Shown here: piece after piece, positions 33,862 to 42,261 of the stretch
Numbering within the stretch: the first letter of the stretch is position 1
Layout: each line of letters begins with the position of its first letter
Assembly (NCBI RefSeq): GCF_901875575.1
Contig: NZ_CABFMF010000009.1
Coordinates: forward strand, 1-42,705
DNA: 42,705 bases
Source of the DNA: an uncultured Streptococcus sp.
GTDB taxonomy: Bacteria; Bacillota; Bacilli; Lactobacillales; Streptococcaceae
Direction of reading: 5' to 3'
Position numbers and translations under genes: made by a program
Notes under the pieces: model-generated
The model's database searches: none
The model's input: the letters and a program-made list of their open reading frames with translations, nothing else
Told to the model about the DNA's origin: nothing

Positions 33862-34768
33862 AGTTTTTCTTTCCTCTCTCTTTCGTAATCAATTTAATCA
33901 CACTGTTGAAGGCCAAACTCATCAAGAGCAAGACTAAGGCCAGTGACCAGAGAACGTTATTGTCAACGGTTCCCATAACGGTATTTCCAATACCCATGGT
34001 CAAAACAGAAGTCAAGGTCGCAGCAGGTGTTGTTAGTGAAGTTGGGACAACGGCTGAGTTTCCGACTACCATCTGAATAGCCAAAGCCTCACCAAAGGCA
34101 CGCGCCATCCCAAAGACAACAGCGGTGAAAATCCCTGAACGCGCTGCCTTTAAGGTTACGCGCCAGATAGTTTGCCAACGAGTTGCCCCCATAGCCAAAC
34201 TAGCTTCGCGGTAATGACGAGGCACCGCACGTAAGCTGTCCGTTGTCATAAAGGTTACCGTCGGTAAAATCATGACAAAGAGAACAAAAATACCTGACAA
34301 AATCCCAAATCCAGTTCCACCAAATACACTACGAACAAAAGGAACAACGACCTGCAAACCGATAAATCCATACACGACTGAAGGAATTCCAACTAGCAAT
34401 TCAATGGCTGGTTGCAAGATTCTAGCACCTTTTGGCGAGACCTCGGTCATAAAGACAGCTGCACCAATGGCAAAAGGAGTTGCGATAAGGGCTGATAGGA
34501 TTGTGACAATAAAGGAGCCCAAAATCATGGGAAGGGCACCAAATTGTTTACCTGAAGGATTCCAAGTTTGTCCAAAGAGGAAATCAAAGATGTTGACCCC
34601 ATTGACAAAGAAGGTCGACAAACCTTTTTGGGCTACGAAAATCAAAATCATGGCCACAATGATGACGATCAACGACAGACAGGCAAAGGTCAAGCCTTTT
34701 CCTAATTTCTCTAAACGAGAGTTCTTTGAGGGAGAAAGTAATTTTTTAGCTAATTCTTCTTGATTCAT
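33851..34768 (-). CDS. pstC: Phosphate ABC transporter permease PstC
   Basis: 305 residues, six membrane segments. EAA loop REASLAMGATRWQTIWRVTLKAARSGI near 190-215 and the family segment GIPSVVYGFIGLQVV near 128. It overlaps both pstS (1 bp) and pstA. Confidence 0.95.
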   Translation of the reverse strand: MNQEELAKKLLSPSKNSRLEKLGKGLTFACLSLIVIIVAMILIFVAQKGLSTFFVNGVNIFDFLFGQTWNPSGKQFGALPMILGSFIVTILSALIATPFAIGAAVFMTEVSPKGARILQPAIELLVGIPSVVYGFIGLQVVVPFVRSVFGGTGFGILSGIFVLFVMILPTVTFMTTDSLRAVPRHYREASLAMGATRWQTIWRVTLKAARSGIFTAVVFGMARAFGEALAIQMVVGNSAVVPTSLTTPAATLTSVLTMGIGNTVMGTVDNNVLWSLALVLLLMSLAFNSVIKLITKERGKKNYAR

Positions 34769-35646
34769 TAGTGACTCCCTTCTAGTGCTGTCACCGTTCC
34801 TACAGCATCTTTTTCAACCTTCATTTCCTTAACAGAAATATAGCCCATCCCCTTAACGATTCCACTTTGCGCTTCATCTGAGAGGACAAAGTTGAGAAAT
34901 TCTGCCACCAATTCGTTGGGTTGACCTAATGTGTACATGTGTTCATAGGACCACAAAGGCCAGTTATTGGTAGTCACATTTTCTGAAATCGGCTCATAGC
35001 CATTCAACTTCATACTTTTTACAGAATCATCCACATAGGCAAAAGCGAGATAAGAAATAGCTCCTGGTGTCTGTGAAACGATTGATTTAACCATCCCATT
35101 TGAATCCTGCTCTTGACTCTGTACAGCAGATTGACCATCCATGATGACACTGTCAAAGGTCGCACGTGAACCAGAACTTGCCGCACGGTTAATAATGGAA
35201 ATGGCTAGGTCTTTCCCTCCCACCTCTTTCCAGTTGGTTACTTGACCTGTGAAGATGCTACGGAGTTGTTCTGTTGTTAGATTTTCAACATCAACTTCCT
35301 TATTGACAATGACAGCTAATCCAGCTACTGCAACCTTGTGGTCCACTAAAGCTGAGGCATTAATCCCGTCTTTTTCTTCAGCAAAAACATCTGAATTTCC
35401 AACATCAACTGCACCAGACTGAACTTGAGACAAACCTGTACCAGAGCCTCCTCCTTGAACATTAACTGTTTTGCCAAGGTGCCTAGTGCCAAATTCATCT
35501 GCTGCTGCTTCAACAAGAGGTTGAAGAGCAGTGGAACCGACAGCTGTCATGGATTCTCCACGATCAATCCAGCTCGCACATCCCGCCAGAGAGCCTACCA
35601 GCAAGAAAGCTGCAAGGGTTAAAGCGAGTTTTTTCCTTTTTTTCAC
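34768..35646 (-). CDS. pstS: Phosphate-binding lipoprotein PstS
   Basis: 292 residues from a GTG start at 35646, which has AAGGAG seven bases upstream. The longer in-frame start at 35691 has no ribosome site and would put 15 residues before the signal peptide. The lipobox LAGC follows KKRKKLALTLAAFLLVGS. Phosphate-pocket motifs: AVGSTALQPLVE, GGGSGTGLSQVQ and NRAASSGSRATFDSVI. It captures phosphate at the cell surface for PstCAB. First gene of the operon. Confidence 0.95.
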   Translation of the reverse strand: MKKRKKLALTLAAFLLVGSLAGCASWIDRGESMTAVGSTALQPLVEAAADEFGTRHLGKTVNVQGGGSGTGLSQVQSGAVDVGNSDVFAEEKDGINASALVDHKVAVAGLAVIVNKEVDVENLTTEQLRSIFTGQVTNWKEVGGKDLAISIINRAASSGSRATFDSVIMDGQSAVQSQEQDSNGMVKSIVSQTPGAISYLAFAYVDDSVKSMKLNGYEPISENVTTNNWPLWSYEHMYTLGQPNELVAEFLNFVLSDEAQSGIVKGMGYISVKEMKVEKDAVGTVTALEGSH

Positions 35647-35765
35647 TGTTTTTCTCCTTGAAAATAATGGTGAATACTTTGAATTTTTCATACTATTTAT
35701 TTATCTATTTCTTTTTTAAAATAAGAGCTGACTGCCCAATCTAGCCTAATATTACAAGAAATGTA

Positions 35766-35781
35766 TCAGATTATTATCTGA
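35766..35781. promoter_or_regulatory. Inverted repeat in the pstS leader
   Basis: TCAGAT, 4 bp, ATCTGA. It lies between the candidate promoter and the pstS start and may be an operator or a small stem. Two identical 12-bp TTTTCACTTAAA copies (35787-35798 and 35863-35874) flank the promoter. Confidence 0.35.
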
Positions 35782-35830
35782 AATATTTTTCACTTAAACT
35801 GAAAAACTATTTAAAAAAATCCATACTTCC

Positions 35831-35859
35831 ACTATAACATAGACAAGCTACTTTGACTA
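35831..35859 (-). promoter_or_regulatory. Candidate pst operon promoter
   Basis: TAGTCA, 17 bp, TATAGT with extended TGT on the minus strand. The weak -35 suits an activator-dependent promoter such as one controlled by a PhoP-type regulator. The leader would be about 180 nt. Confidence 0.5.
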
Positions 35860-35865
35860 GTATTT

Positions 35866-37170
35866 TCACTTAAAGCGTAGACCTTTTGGATAATAATTTT
35901 TCAAAATATTTCCAGTCACTTTTGCAAATCCTAAACCATTCCCTTGAACTAAAACTTGATACCATCCATTCGGTAAAGCCTCAGCCAGTTGAATGGTTTC
36001 TCCAGCTACATACTTGCTAAAATCATCCTGTCCGATTTCAACTGATGTTTTAACCTGACTAGGTTTCAAAGCCAAACCAAGGGCAAAACTTGGTTCAAAT
36101 CGCTTCTTCTTAAAAATTCCCAGGTGTAAACCATTCCGAGCAATCTTGAGTTTTCCTAAGTCCGGTAAACTTTCTGGCAAGAGATAAAGTTGATCTCCAA
36201 AAGTTTGTAGGATACCGCTCAAGGAAATTTTTAGGTGTTTTTGGACAAAGTCCTGCCACAAACTGACTTGCTCACGACTGAGATTGCTCTTACTTGCCTT
36301 ATATTTAGGTGCTTGATTATGACCCTTAAACTGTAAATGGGCTACAAACTGTCCTTCCCCCTTAAAATGATGAGGATACATACGAGCTGTTTCTGACAAG
36401 TCAATGCCTGCTGTCATACCATTTATCTGTTCAATAGGCAGTAGCTCAAACTCATACTCATCCAAGAGCCATTTAACAATTTCCTCATTTTCCTCGGGTG
36501 CCCAAGTACAGGTTGAATAAACCAAACGACCACCTTCTGCTAGCATGGTCACTGCATCCGCTAGAATTTCTCTTTGCAAGCTAGCACATTGACTCGGATA
36601 ATCCAAGCTCCAATAGTCCATAGCATCTGGTTGCTTACGAAACATCCCTTCACCAGAGCATGGGGCATCAAGAACGATTAGGTCAAAATAGCCTTTAAAG
36701 ACCTTGGCCAAGCGGTCAGCAGATTCATTGGTTACTACTACATTTCTAGCGCCAAAGCGCTCCATGTTTTCAACCAAAATCTTAGCCCGTTTGCTAGAAA
36801 TTTCATTAGAAACAAGAAGCCCCTCCCCTGCTAGATAGGCTGCTAGTTGAGTCGATTTACCACCTGGTGCAGCTGCCAAATCCAAGACTTTCATTCCAGG
36901 ACTGGGCTGGGCTACCTGAGCTACCATTTGAGCAGCCGGTTCTTGAGAATAAACGAGACCTGTTACATGCTCAGGTGATTTACCTGAAACCTTACCATAA
37001 TGTCCCCAAGGTGTTTGAGGAATGGCATCTGGGAAGGAAACTGGTGATTCTTTTAAAGGATTGACCCGAAAGGCTGAAACGGCTTCCCCCTCAAAAGAGG
37101 CAAGAAAATCTCTTGCCTCATCTCCTAGTATCTCTTTATATTTTTCAACAAATCCTTCTGGAAATTGCAT
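35866..37170 (-). CDS. rsmF: NOL1/NOP2/Sun-family RNA m5C methyltransferase (RsmF-like)
   Basis: 434 residues. SAM-binding VLDLAAAPGGKSTQLA near 94, DAPCSGEGMFRK near 170 and the catalytic cysteine in YSTCTWAPEENE near 218. A C-terminal PUA-like RNA-binding domain (about 300-430) follows. Relatives methylate 16S rRNA C1407 or neighbours. The exact target in streptococci is not determined. It is the end of a short operon with the IMPase-like gene, separated by 0 bp. Confidence 0.9.
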   Translation of the reverse strand: MQFPEGFVEKYKEILGDEARDFLASFEGEAVSAFRVNPLKESPVSFPDAIPQTPWGHYGKVSGKSPEHVTGLVYSQEPAAQMVAQVAQPSPGMKVLDLAAAPGGKSTQLAAYLAGEGLLVSNEISSKRAKILVENMERFGARNVVVTNESADRLAKVFKGYFDLIVLDAPCSGEGMFRKQPDAMDYWSLDYPSQCASLQREILADAVTMLAEGGRLVYSTCTWAPEENEEIVKWLLDEYEFELLPIEQINGMTAGIDLSETARMYPHHFKGEGQFVAHLQFKGHNQAPKYKASKSNLSREQVSLWQDFVQKHLKISLSGILQTFGDQLYLLPESLPDLGKLKIARNGLHLGIFKKKRFEPSFALGLALKPSQVKTSVEIGQDDFSKYVAGETIQLAEALPNGWYQVLVQGNGLGFAKVTGNILKNYYPKGLRFK

Positions 37171-37944
37171 TTAGTTTTCTTTCCTTTCGTATAAATAGGA
37201 CTGAATTTCCTCCCGCATTTCAACAGGAACCATCATAACAGCCTGTCTGGTTTTAAAATCTAGGGCTTGTCCTGAAAGGGTCACAACTTTATAGCCAAGA
37301 CTTTCTCCCAAAATACTAGCAGCAGCATAATCCCATGGTTGCAGATAGGTCACATAGGTCAATAAGCAGCCTGACAAAATCTTAGCAAAACTAATTGCCG
37401 CGCTTCCATAGACACGTACTCCAAGGGCTGCACGACCTAGATCGGCCAATCCCCATTCATTTTTCTCTAACATTCCTGCATTAGCTGCAATTAGAAAATC
37501 TCCGAGAGGTTTTCTTTTAAATGTAGGTAAGGGGCTTTCATTTAAACAAACAGGAAAAGCTCCTCCACCATGGTAACAGTCCCCTTTGACCACATCATAA
37601 ATCAGCGCAAACTGGCCCTGCCCATTTTCAAAATAGGCAAGCATAATAGCAAAATCCTCCTGCTGGGCCACAAAATTATTGGTACCATCAATGGGATCAA
37701 TCACCCAAACCGCCCCTTCTTTTACGGAAGCACGCAGACAACCTTCTTCCGCACAAATAGAGTCCTGAGGATAAAGGGATAAAATTTGATCAACTAAGAA
37801 GTCCTGAACTTCCTTGTCCAGACGAGTCACGAGGTCAGTAGGAGAAGATTTAGTTTCTATCTGTAAATCTTCCTCCATGTGGTCAAGAATATACTGGCCT
37901 GCTTGCTTGACAAGGCTTTTGGCAAATTCAAATTTACTTTCCAA
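37171..37944 (-). CDS. Inositol monophosphatase family protein
   Basis: 257 residues. Metal-dependent phosphatase motifs: EEG near 67, WVIDPIDGTNNFV near 80 and WDYAAASILGESLG near 205. Streptococci lack a clear inositol pathway, so the substrate may be another sugar phosphate or a nucleotide 3'-phosphate such as pAp. It overlaps the UPF0223 gene upstream by 11 bp. Confidence 0.9.
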   Translation of the reverse strand: MESKFEFAKSLVKQAGQYILDHMEEDLQIETKSSPTDLVTRLDKEVQDFLVDQILSLYPQDSICAEEGCLRASVKEGAVWVIDPIDGTNNFVAQQEDFAIMLAYFENGQGQFALIYDVVKGDCYHGGGAFPVCLNESPLPTFKRKPLGDFLIAANAGMLEKNEWGLADLGRAALGVRVYGSAAISFAKILSGCLLTYVTYLQPWDYAAASILGESLGYKVVTLSGQALDFKTRQAVMMVPVEMREEIQSYLYERKEN

Positions 37945-38212
37945 GAGAAATCTTCCCTTCTCCTTTTTCCTTAGCGGCCTCTACTGCTCGGTATAGCGAA
38001 TAGCCACTTACCGTTTCAAATTCTCTCCCCAAACGTTTCTCTTCGCTCTTACTTGGAACGACATTTTTAAAGGCCTTATAAGAGTCTAATAACTTTCTAG
38101 CTTCTATCTTTTCTTCGTAGGCAGCTTCAACATCATTAAAAAAATAAAGCACTGAAGCAAGTTCTTCAGTGCTCCACGACAAATCTAGTGGGTAACTATA
38201 CTGTTTGTTCAT
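37934..38212 (-). CDS. UPF0223 family protein
   Basis: 92 residues, helical, no membrane segment. It begins MNKQYSYPLDLSWSTEELASVLYF, a pattern characteristic of UPF0223. Function unknown. Its ATG follows the spx TAG directly, so the two are translationally coupled. Confidence 0.85.
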   Translation of the reverse strand: MNKQYSYPLDLSWSTEELASVLYFFNDVEAAYEEKIEARKLLDSYKAFKNVVPSKSEEKRLGREFETVSGYSLYRAVEAAKEKGEGKISLGK

Positions 38213-38614
38213 CTAACTAATACCAGCTCTCAATCTTGCTTCTTTCAGTTCTTGCTTTCGGTAACTACGAGGGAGAAAGGCACGAATCTCATCTTCATTA
38301 AAACCAATCTGCATGCGCTTAGCATCAATAATGATTGGACGCCGCAAAAGGCTCGGATACTGCTCAATTAAATGAAGCAGCTCTGATACTGAGATACTCT
38401 CCACATCGATATTCAATTTTTGAAAAATTTTTGAACGAGTTGAAATGATGTCATCAGTACCATTTTCGGTCAAGGAAAGAATGTGTTGCAATTCTTTTCT
38501 TGTTAGAGGACTGGTCATAATATTGTGCTCCTCAAAGGGCACCTTATGCGTCTCTAACCAGGCCTTTGCCTTACGACATGATGTACAGCTCGGTGATAAA
38601 AATAGTGTAATCAT
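38213..38614 (-). CDS. spx: Spx/ArsC-family transcriptional regulator
   Basis: 133 residues. The redox switch C-T-S-C is at residues 10-13, in SPSCTSCRKAKAWL. The family segment LLRRPIIID with RMQIGFNEDEIRAFLPRSYRK near 90-118 is intact. Spx binds the alpha C-terminal domain of RNA polymerase and directs the thiol-stress response. It is one of the two Spx paralogues usual in streptococci. Degradation by ClpXP is typical. It has its own promoter and leads a run that includes UPF0223, the IMPase and rsmF. Confidence 0.9.
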   Translation of the reverse strand: MITLFLSPSCTSCRKAKAWLETHKVPFEEHNIMTSPLTRKELQHILSLTENGTDDIISTRSKIFQKLNIDVESISVSELLHLIEQYPSLLRRPIIIDAKRMQIGFNEDEIRAFLPRSYRKQELKEARLRAGIS

Positions 38615-38648
38615 GCTGTTCTCTTCTTATCTATACTTTGCTATTTCT

Positions 38649-38677
38649 ATTATACAAAAAAATAAAGCGCTTGACTA
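38649..38677 (-). promoter_or_regulatory. spx promoter
   Basis: TAGTCA, 17 bp, TATAAT on the minus strand. The leader is about 28 nt. Confidence 0.55.
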
Positions 38678-38688
38678 GAGATTTTTGG

Positions 38689-38707
38689 AAAAAAAGCCTC
38701 TTTTTTT
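38689..38707. terminator. A/T-rich hairpin between the TIGR01906 gene and spx
   Basis: AAAAAAAG, 3 nt, CTTTTTTT, an 8-bp stem made mostly of A-T pairs. It could end the TIGR01906 transcript, but low GC makes it weak. Confidence 0.4.
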
Positions 38708-38825
38708 CAGAGAAAAATAGACTGTTGACGAACAATTGATAGATTCTAGATTTGGTTAATTCACTCTTAACGATGGTTTCAAATGATATGCATTTTAATA
38801 TATACAAATAAAAACATCTTTCAAT

Positions 38826-39443
38826 TCACTTCCTACGACTTTTCAGATACAGATAGCCAAAGAAGCTTTCATAGAGGGCAAAAAAGAGGAGAAAGGCATG
38901 AAGGAAGAAAGTCTCTGGTAGAATCAAAATAACTGGATCCTTAGCTGGATCAAAAAGCCAAGTATCATCGCCAACAAAGAGAATTTGATGGAAAAGGGTA
39001 AAGAATTGATCAAAACCAATCAAAACTCCTACTAATCCGATTAATAAAGGCAAGAAAACTAAGAGTAAGAGACTCTTCCTAAAGATTGACAGAAAGCCCT
39101 TTTTCACAATCTTTTTGACAAAGTAATAGAAAATTGGCAGGGTGACCAAAGCAAGTAGCTGAACAAGATGAAATAGATTCTTTACAACTGCAAAGTGATG
39201 CAGACCAGCTTCTGATGAACGAAAATCAGGCATCTGCAAGATATGATAAAAAGGATTTGTCAGGTAATTCATCAAGATATGAAAGTTGTACTGAATGGTT
39301 TCTGGTTTCAGATAGACTCGATCCGTTAAGTTCAGCCACTGAATTTCCAGCGGATAAAAAAACCAAGCCAGATAAATGGTCAGGAGGATTGAGAGAGAGA
39401 GGAGAAAGAGCATACTTCCCCAAAAGGTCAGTTTAGTTTTCAT
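38826..39443 (-). CDS. TIGR01906 family integral membrane protein
   Basis: 205 residues, about four or five membrane segments (near 10-28, 85-105, 118-140, 170-190). The extracellular DRVYLKPETIQYNFHILMNYLTNPF, with FRSSEAGLHHFAVVKNLF after it, is typical of this family, which is distantly related to lipoprotein acyltransferase Lit-like proteins. Function not established. A TTG at 39446 and the ATG at 39443 are both possible starts; the ATG is chosen. It overlaps the HAD gene upstream by 11 bp. Confidence 0.85.
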   Translation of the reverse strand: MKTKLTFWGSMLFLLSLSILLTIYLAWFFYPLEIQWLNLTDRVYLKPETIQYNFHILMNYLTNPFYHILQMPDFRSSEAGLHHFAVVKNLFHLVQLLALVTLPIFYYFVKKIVKKGFLSIFRKSLLLLVFLPLLIGLVGVLIGFDQFFTLFHQILFVGDDTWLFDPAKDPVILILPETFFLHAFLLFFALYESFFGYLYLKSRRK

Positions 39444-40206
39444 CAAAATTCCACTCCGCTAAACTAGAAAGAACATGAGTTGGTGCAATTGGCAGGTCTG
39501 CTACTTCTTCTTCCTTAGTAAAACCAGTCGTTACTAGGAGCGTTGGAATCCCATTATCGATTCCTGCTCGAATATCTGTCAGATAGTTGTCCCCGACCAT
39601 AATCAAATCTTCTCTATCAAAACCAAGATGCTGGACAGCCTTATCCATAATAATGGCATTTGGTTTTCCGATATAAACGGCTTTAACTCGTGTAGCCGCT
39701 TCAAGAAGGGTCACCAAAGAGCCTGCTCCAGGTAAAAGACCACGTTCTGTAGGAATATTGAGGTCAGGATTGGTTCCGATAAAGTGGGCACCTTTTTGAA
39801 TAGCAAGGGTCGCCGTCGCAAATTTTTCGTAATCCACCTGCCAGTCTAAGCCAACTACTACATAGGCTGGATTTTCGGTATCTTCAATGTATCCAGCTTC
39901 CTTAATGGCTTCTTTAAGACCAGCCTCTCCTATAACATAGGCTGTCTTTTCTAGTCCCAAGTCATTCATGTAGTCAATGGTTGCCAAGGTTGCCGTATAT
40001 ACAGTTGATAAGGGAGTATCAATATCAAAATTCTGAGCTAGCATTTCCTGAACACTCTCAGGAGTACGTGTAGTATTATTGGTCACAAACAGATAGGGAA
40101 TATTTCGCTTCTGTAACTCATGAACGAAAGCCTCTCCTGCTGGAATCCGATTTTTCCCCTTGTAAATAGTCCCGTCTAAATCAATTAAATAGCCTTTATA
40201 AGTCAT
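39433..40206 (-). CDS. HAD-superfamily phosphatase (NagD / TIGR01457 type)
   Basis: 257 residues. HAD motif I LIDLDGTIYKG near 7, motif II FVTNNTTR near 42, and motif III/IV IGKPNAI...MVGDNYLTDI near 178-205. The inserted type IIA cap is present. It dephosphorylates nucleotides or sugar phosphates. It follows the thioesterase by 3 bp. Confidence 0.92.
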   Translation of the reverse strand: MTYKGYLIDLDGTIYKGKNRIPAGEAFVHELQKRNIPYLFVTNNTTRTPESVQEMLAQNFDIDTPLSTVYTATLATIDYMNDLGLEKTAYVIGEAGLKEAIKEAGYIEDTENPAYVVVGLDWQVDYEKFATATLAIQKGAHFIGTNPDLNIPTERGLLPGAGSLVTLLEAATRVKAVYIGKPNAIIMDKAVQHLGFDREDLIMVGDNYLTDIRAGIDNGIPTLLVTTGFTKEEEVADLPIAPTHVLSSLAEWNFDEN

Positions 40207-40209
40207 CTT

Positions 40210-40947
40210 TTACATCCTTTTTATTTCTTGCCAAGTAATGATAGCCTGTGCATTTGTTGCCCCATCACTTATAATCTCATGTTTGCTTTCATATTCGTTC
40301 AATTCAACAGCTGAAGTAATCATTCCTCCTGGTTTAACTTCCTTAACATATCTTAGATTAATCTTCCTGGGAATATGCTTAGTCAAGAAGTCAGCCCCCA
40401 TTACCTCAAAAATCCAATCTAGGTATTTACTGTTATTGACATGGCCATTCATATCCAAATCATAAAAACGAACACGATAGTCCTTGCTGCTTGGATTTTC
40501 CAAATTATCGTACTTTGGGCCTCGAATTAATTTTTTAGAAAACTCAGACTGGTAGGGAGCAACAATCTCTGGCTCAACACTATGAACTTTTCGACTATCA
40601 CGATTCATGAGGACAAAAGTTGCCATCATATGGATAAGCTCTTGTCCTCCATCATCATAAATGGTAAATTGACGATAACAAAAGAGTCGATTATAACTAA
40701 TGGCTTCTGTTTCGATGGTAATTTCTTCCGCAAAACGAGGCAAACGAACCACATCGATTTCATAGTCTGTGATAATCCAAACCAAGTTGTACTGGTCCAA
40801 CACAGTCTTATCACTAACTCCTAGCTCAATTGACTGCATTCCCGATACTTGCAAGGATAGCAAAATTAAGTCTGGTAATTTGATATGACCGTTTATGTCA
40901 GCCATATCAAAAGGAATTTTCATCTGCATTTGATAAGTTAAGCCCAT
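40210..40947 (-). CDS. Acyl-ACP thioesterase
   Basis: 245 residues, double hot-dog fold. The N-terminal domain has the MADINGHIKLPDL motif, and the second domain has YRVRFYDLDMNGHVNNSKYLDW near 155-176, where Asn and His of NGHVNN form the catalytic site. It releases fatty acids from acyl carrier protein. It lies 4 bp after hemW. Confidence 0.92.
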   Translation of the reverse strand: MGLTYQMQMKIPFDMADINGHIKLPDLILLSLQVSGMQSIELGVSDKTVLDQYNLVWIITDYEIDVVRLPRFAEEITIETEAISYNRLFCYRQFTIYDDGGQELIHMMATFVLMNRDSRKVHSVEPEIVAPYQSEFSKKLIRGPKYDNLENPSSKDYRVRFYDLDMNGHVNNSKYLDWIFEVMGADFLTKHIPRKINLRYVKEVKPGGMITSAVELNEYESKHEIISDGATNAQAIITWQEIKRM

Positions 40948-40951
40948 AATT

Positions 40952-42082
40952 CTACTCCAAAATAAATCGTTCTGCTACGGTATCTCCCAAAAAGAGACCC
41001 TTCTTTGTCATTCTCACACGATCGCCATCTACTTGCATGAGTCCTTGTTGGATCAAATCTCTGACGATTTCACCATAAAGTCTATCAAAAGAACATTGGA
41101 ATTTTTCTTCAAATCGGGGCATGGAAACTCCTGATTTCTTGCGGAGTCCTAGGAACATTTCTTCTTCCATTTGCTCCTTTTGACTCAGATGCTCTTCTGT
41201 GATGCGAGCATTGCCTTCCTCAACTGCACTAAGATAATGACGAATGGGACCATGGTTTTTATAGCGAACACCATCCACATAACCAGAAGCACCTGCACCG
41301 ATACCATAATACTCTGCATTGTCCCAGTACATGAGATTGTGACGACTTTCAAAACCGGGTTTAGAGAAATTGGAAATTTCATAATGCTCAAAACCAGCTC
41401 GCTCAAGCTCAGTTATGATGTATTCAAACATCTCTGCTTCCAGTTCCTCTTTAGGAAGGGGCAATTTCCCTCTTCGCATTCGATTCATAAAGACCGTATG
41501 ATTTTCCAAAATCAAGCTATAAAGGCTCATATGGGGAATATCTAACCCTATGGCCTTAGCAACATTTTCCTTAACCTGGTCCATGGTCTGACCGGGAAGG
41601 GCATAAATCAAGTCGATGGAAATATTATGAAAACCAGCAAGTTTGAGACGGTCAATATTTTCATAAATATCCTGTTCCAAATGACTACGCCCAATTTTTT
41701 TAAGCATTTTGTTATCAAAAGTTTGAACACCTAGCGAAACACGATTGACAGCTGAGTTTTTCAAAACAGCTATCTTATCCGCATCCAGGTCACCCGGATT
41801 GGCTTCAATGGTCAACTCCTCCAAGACAGACAAGTCCAAGTTTTTAGTCAATCCATCCAATAATACCTCCAGTTGCGGAGCTGATAGTGCTGTTGGTGTC
41901 CCACCACCAATATAGAGGGTTCGCAACTTTTGAATATCATAAGAACGAAACTCTTCTAACAGATGTTCCAAATAACTATCTACTGGCTGATTCTTGATAA
42001 AGACTTTTGAAAAATCACAATAATAACAAATCTGGGTACAAAATGGGATGTGCACATAAGCTGATGTTGGTTTTTCCTGCAT
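40952..42082 (-). CDS. hemW: Radical SAM protein HemW (heme chaperone-like)
   Basis: 376 residues from the ATG at 42082. The 4Fe-4S motif is CTQICYYCDF (CxxxCxxC) near residue 18. The GGGTPTAL, ANPGD, RVSLGVQTF and YALPGQT motifs are also present. It lacks the features of coproporphyrinogen oxidase HemN and is best called HemW, which delivers heme. The longer in-frame start at 42133 lies upstream of the promoter -10, so it cannot be used from that transcript. Confidence 0.9.
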   Translation of the reverse strand: MQEKPTSAYVHIPFCTQICYYCDFSKVFIKNQPVDSYLEHLLEEFRSYDIQKLRTLYIGGGTPTALSAPQLEVLLDGLTKNLDLSVLEELTIEANPGDLDADKIAVLKNSAVNRVSLGVQTFDNKMLKKIGRSHLEQDIYENIDRLKLAGFHNISIDLIYALPGQTMDQVKENVAKAIGLDIPHMSLYSLILENHTVFMNRMRRGKLPLPKEELEAEMFEYIITELERAGFEHYEISNFSKPGFESRHNLMYWDNAEYYGIGAGASGYVDGVRYKNHGPIRHYLSAVEEGNARITEEHLSQKEQMEEEMFLGLRKKSGVSMPRFEEKFQCSFDRLYGEIVRDLIQQGLMQVDGDRVRMTKKGLFLGDTVAERFILE

Positions 42083-42089
42083 AGTAATT

Positions 42090-42098
42090 ATTATACCA
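42090..42098 (-). promoter_or_regulatory. hemW promoter (extended -10, leaderless)
   Basis: TGGTATAAT on the minus strand with exactly seven bases before ATG, so the mRNA should begin at the start codon. The spacer lies in the arm of the terminator hairpin at 42100-42154. Confidence 0.7.
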
Positions 42099-42099
42099 C

Positions 42100-42154
42100 A
42101 AAAGCGAACAATACTTAGAATTCCGTTTAACAAAATCCTAGCATTGTTCGCTTT
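42100..42154 (-). terminator. LPXTG-gene terminator, related to the 10816 hairpin
   Basis: AAAGCGAACAAT pairs with ATTGTTCGCTTT around a 30-nt loop that contains GAATTC(C/T). It shares arms with 10816-10870, so the two belong to one repeated terminator family. The minus-strand T run is TTTT. Confidence 0.65.
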
Positions 42155-42261
42155 CTCTATCTAAACATCCTTTGTATTTTATGGCTAAAATGATTCTTAG
42201 AACCAATCTAGCTTGTCTTTACAACACAAAAGAATGACTGTTGCTGTGACTAAATTTTATT

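Noticed and set aside
34272..34763. 163-codon plus-strand ORF
   Set aside because: Antisense shadow of pstC with no ribosome site and low-complexity composition.
42101..42154. tRNA-like cloverleaf
   Set aside because: The single long stem with an AT-rich loop is a terminator, with no T-loop or anticodon arm.
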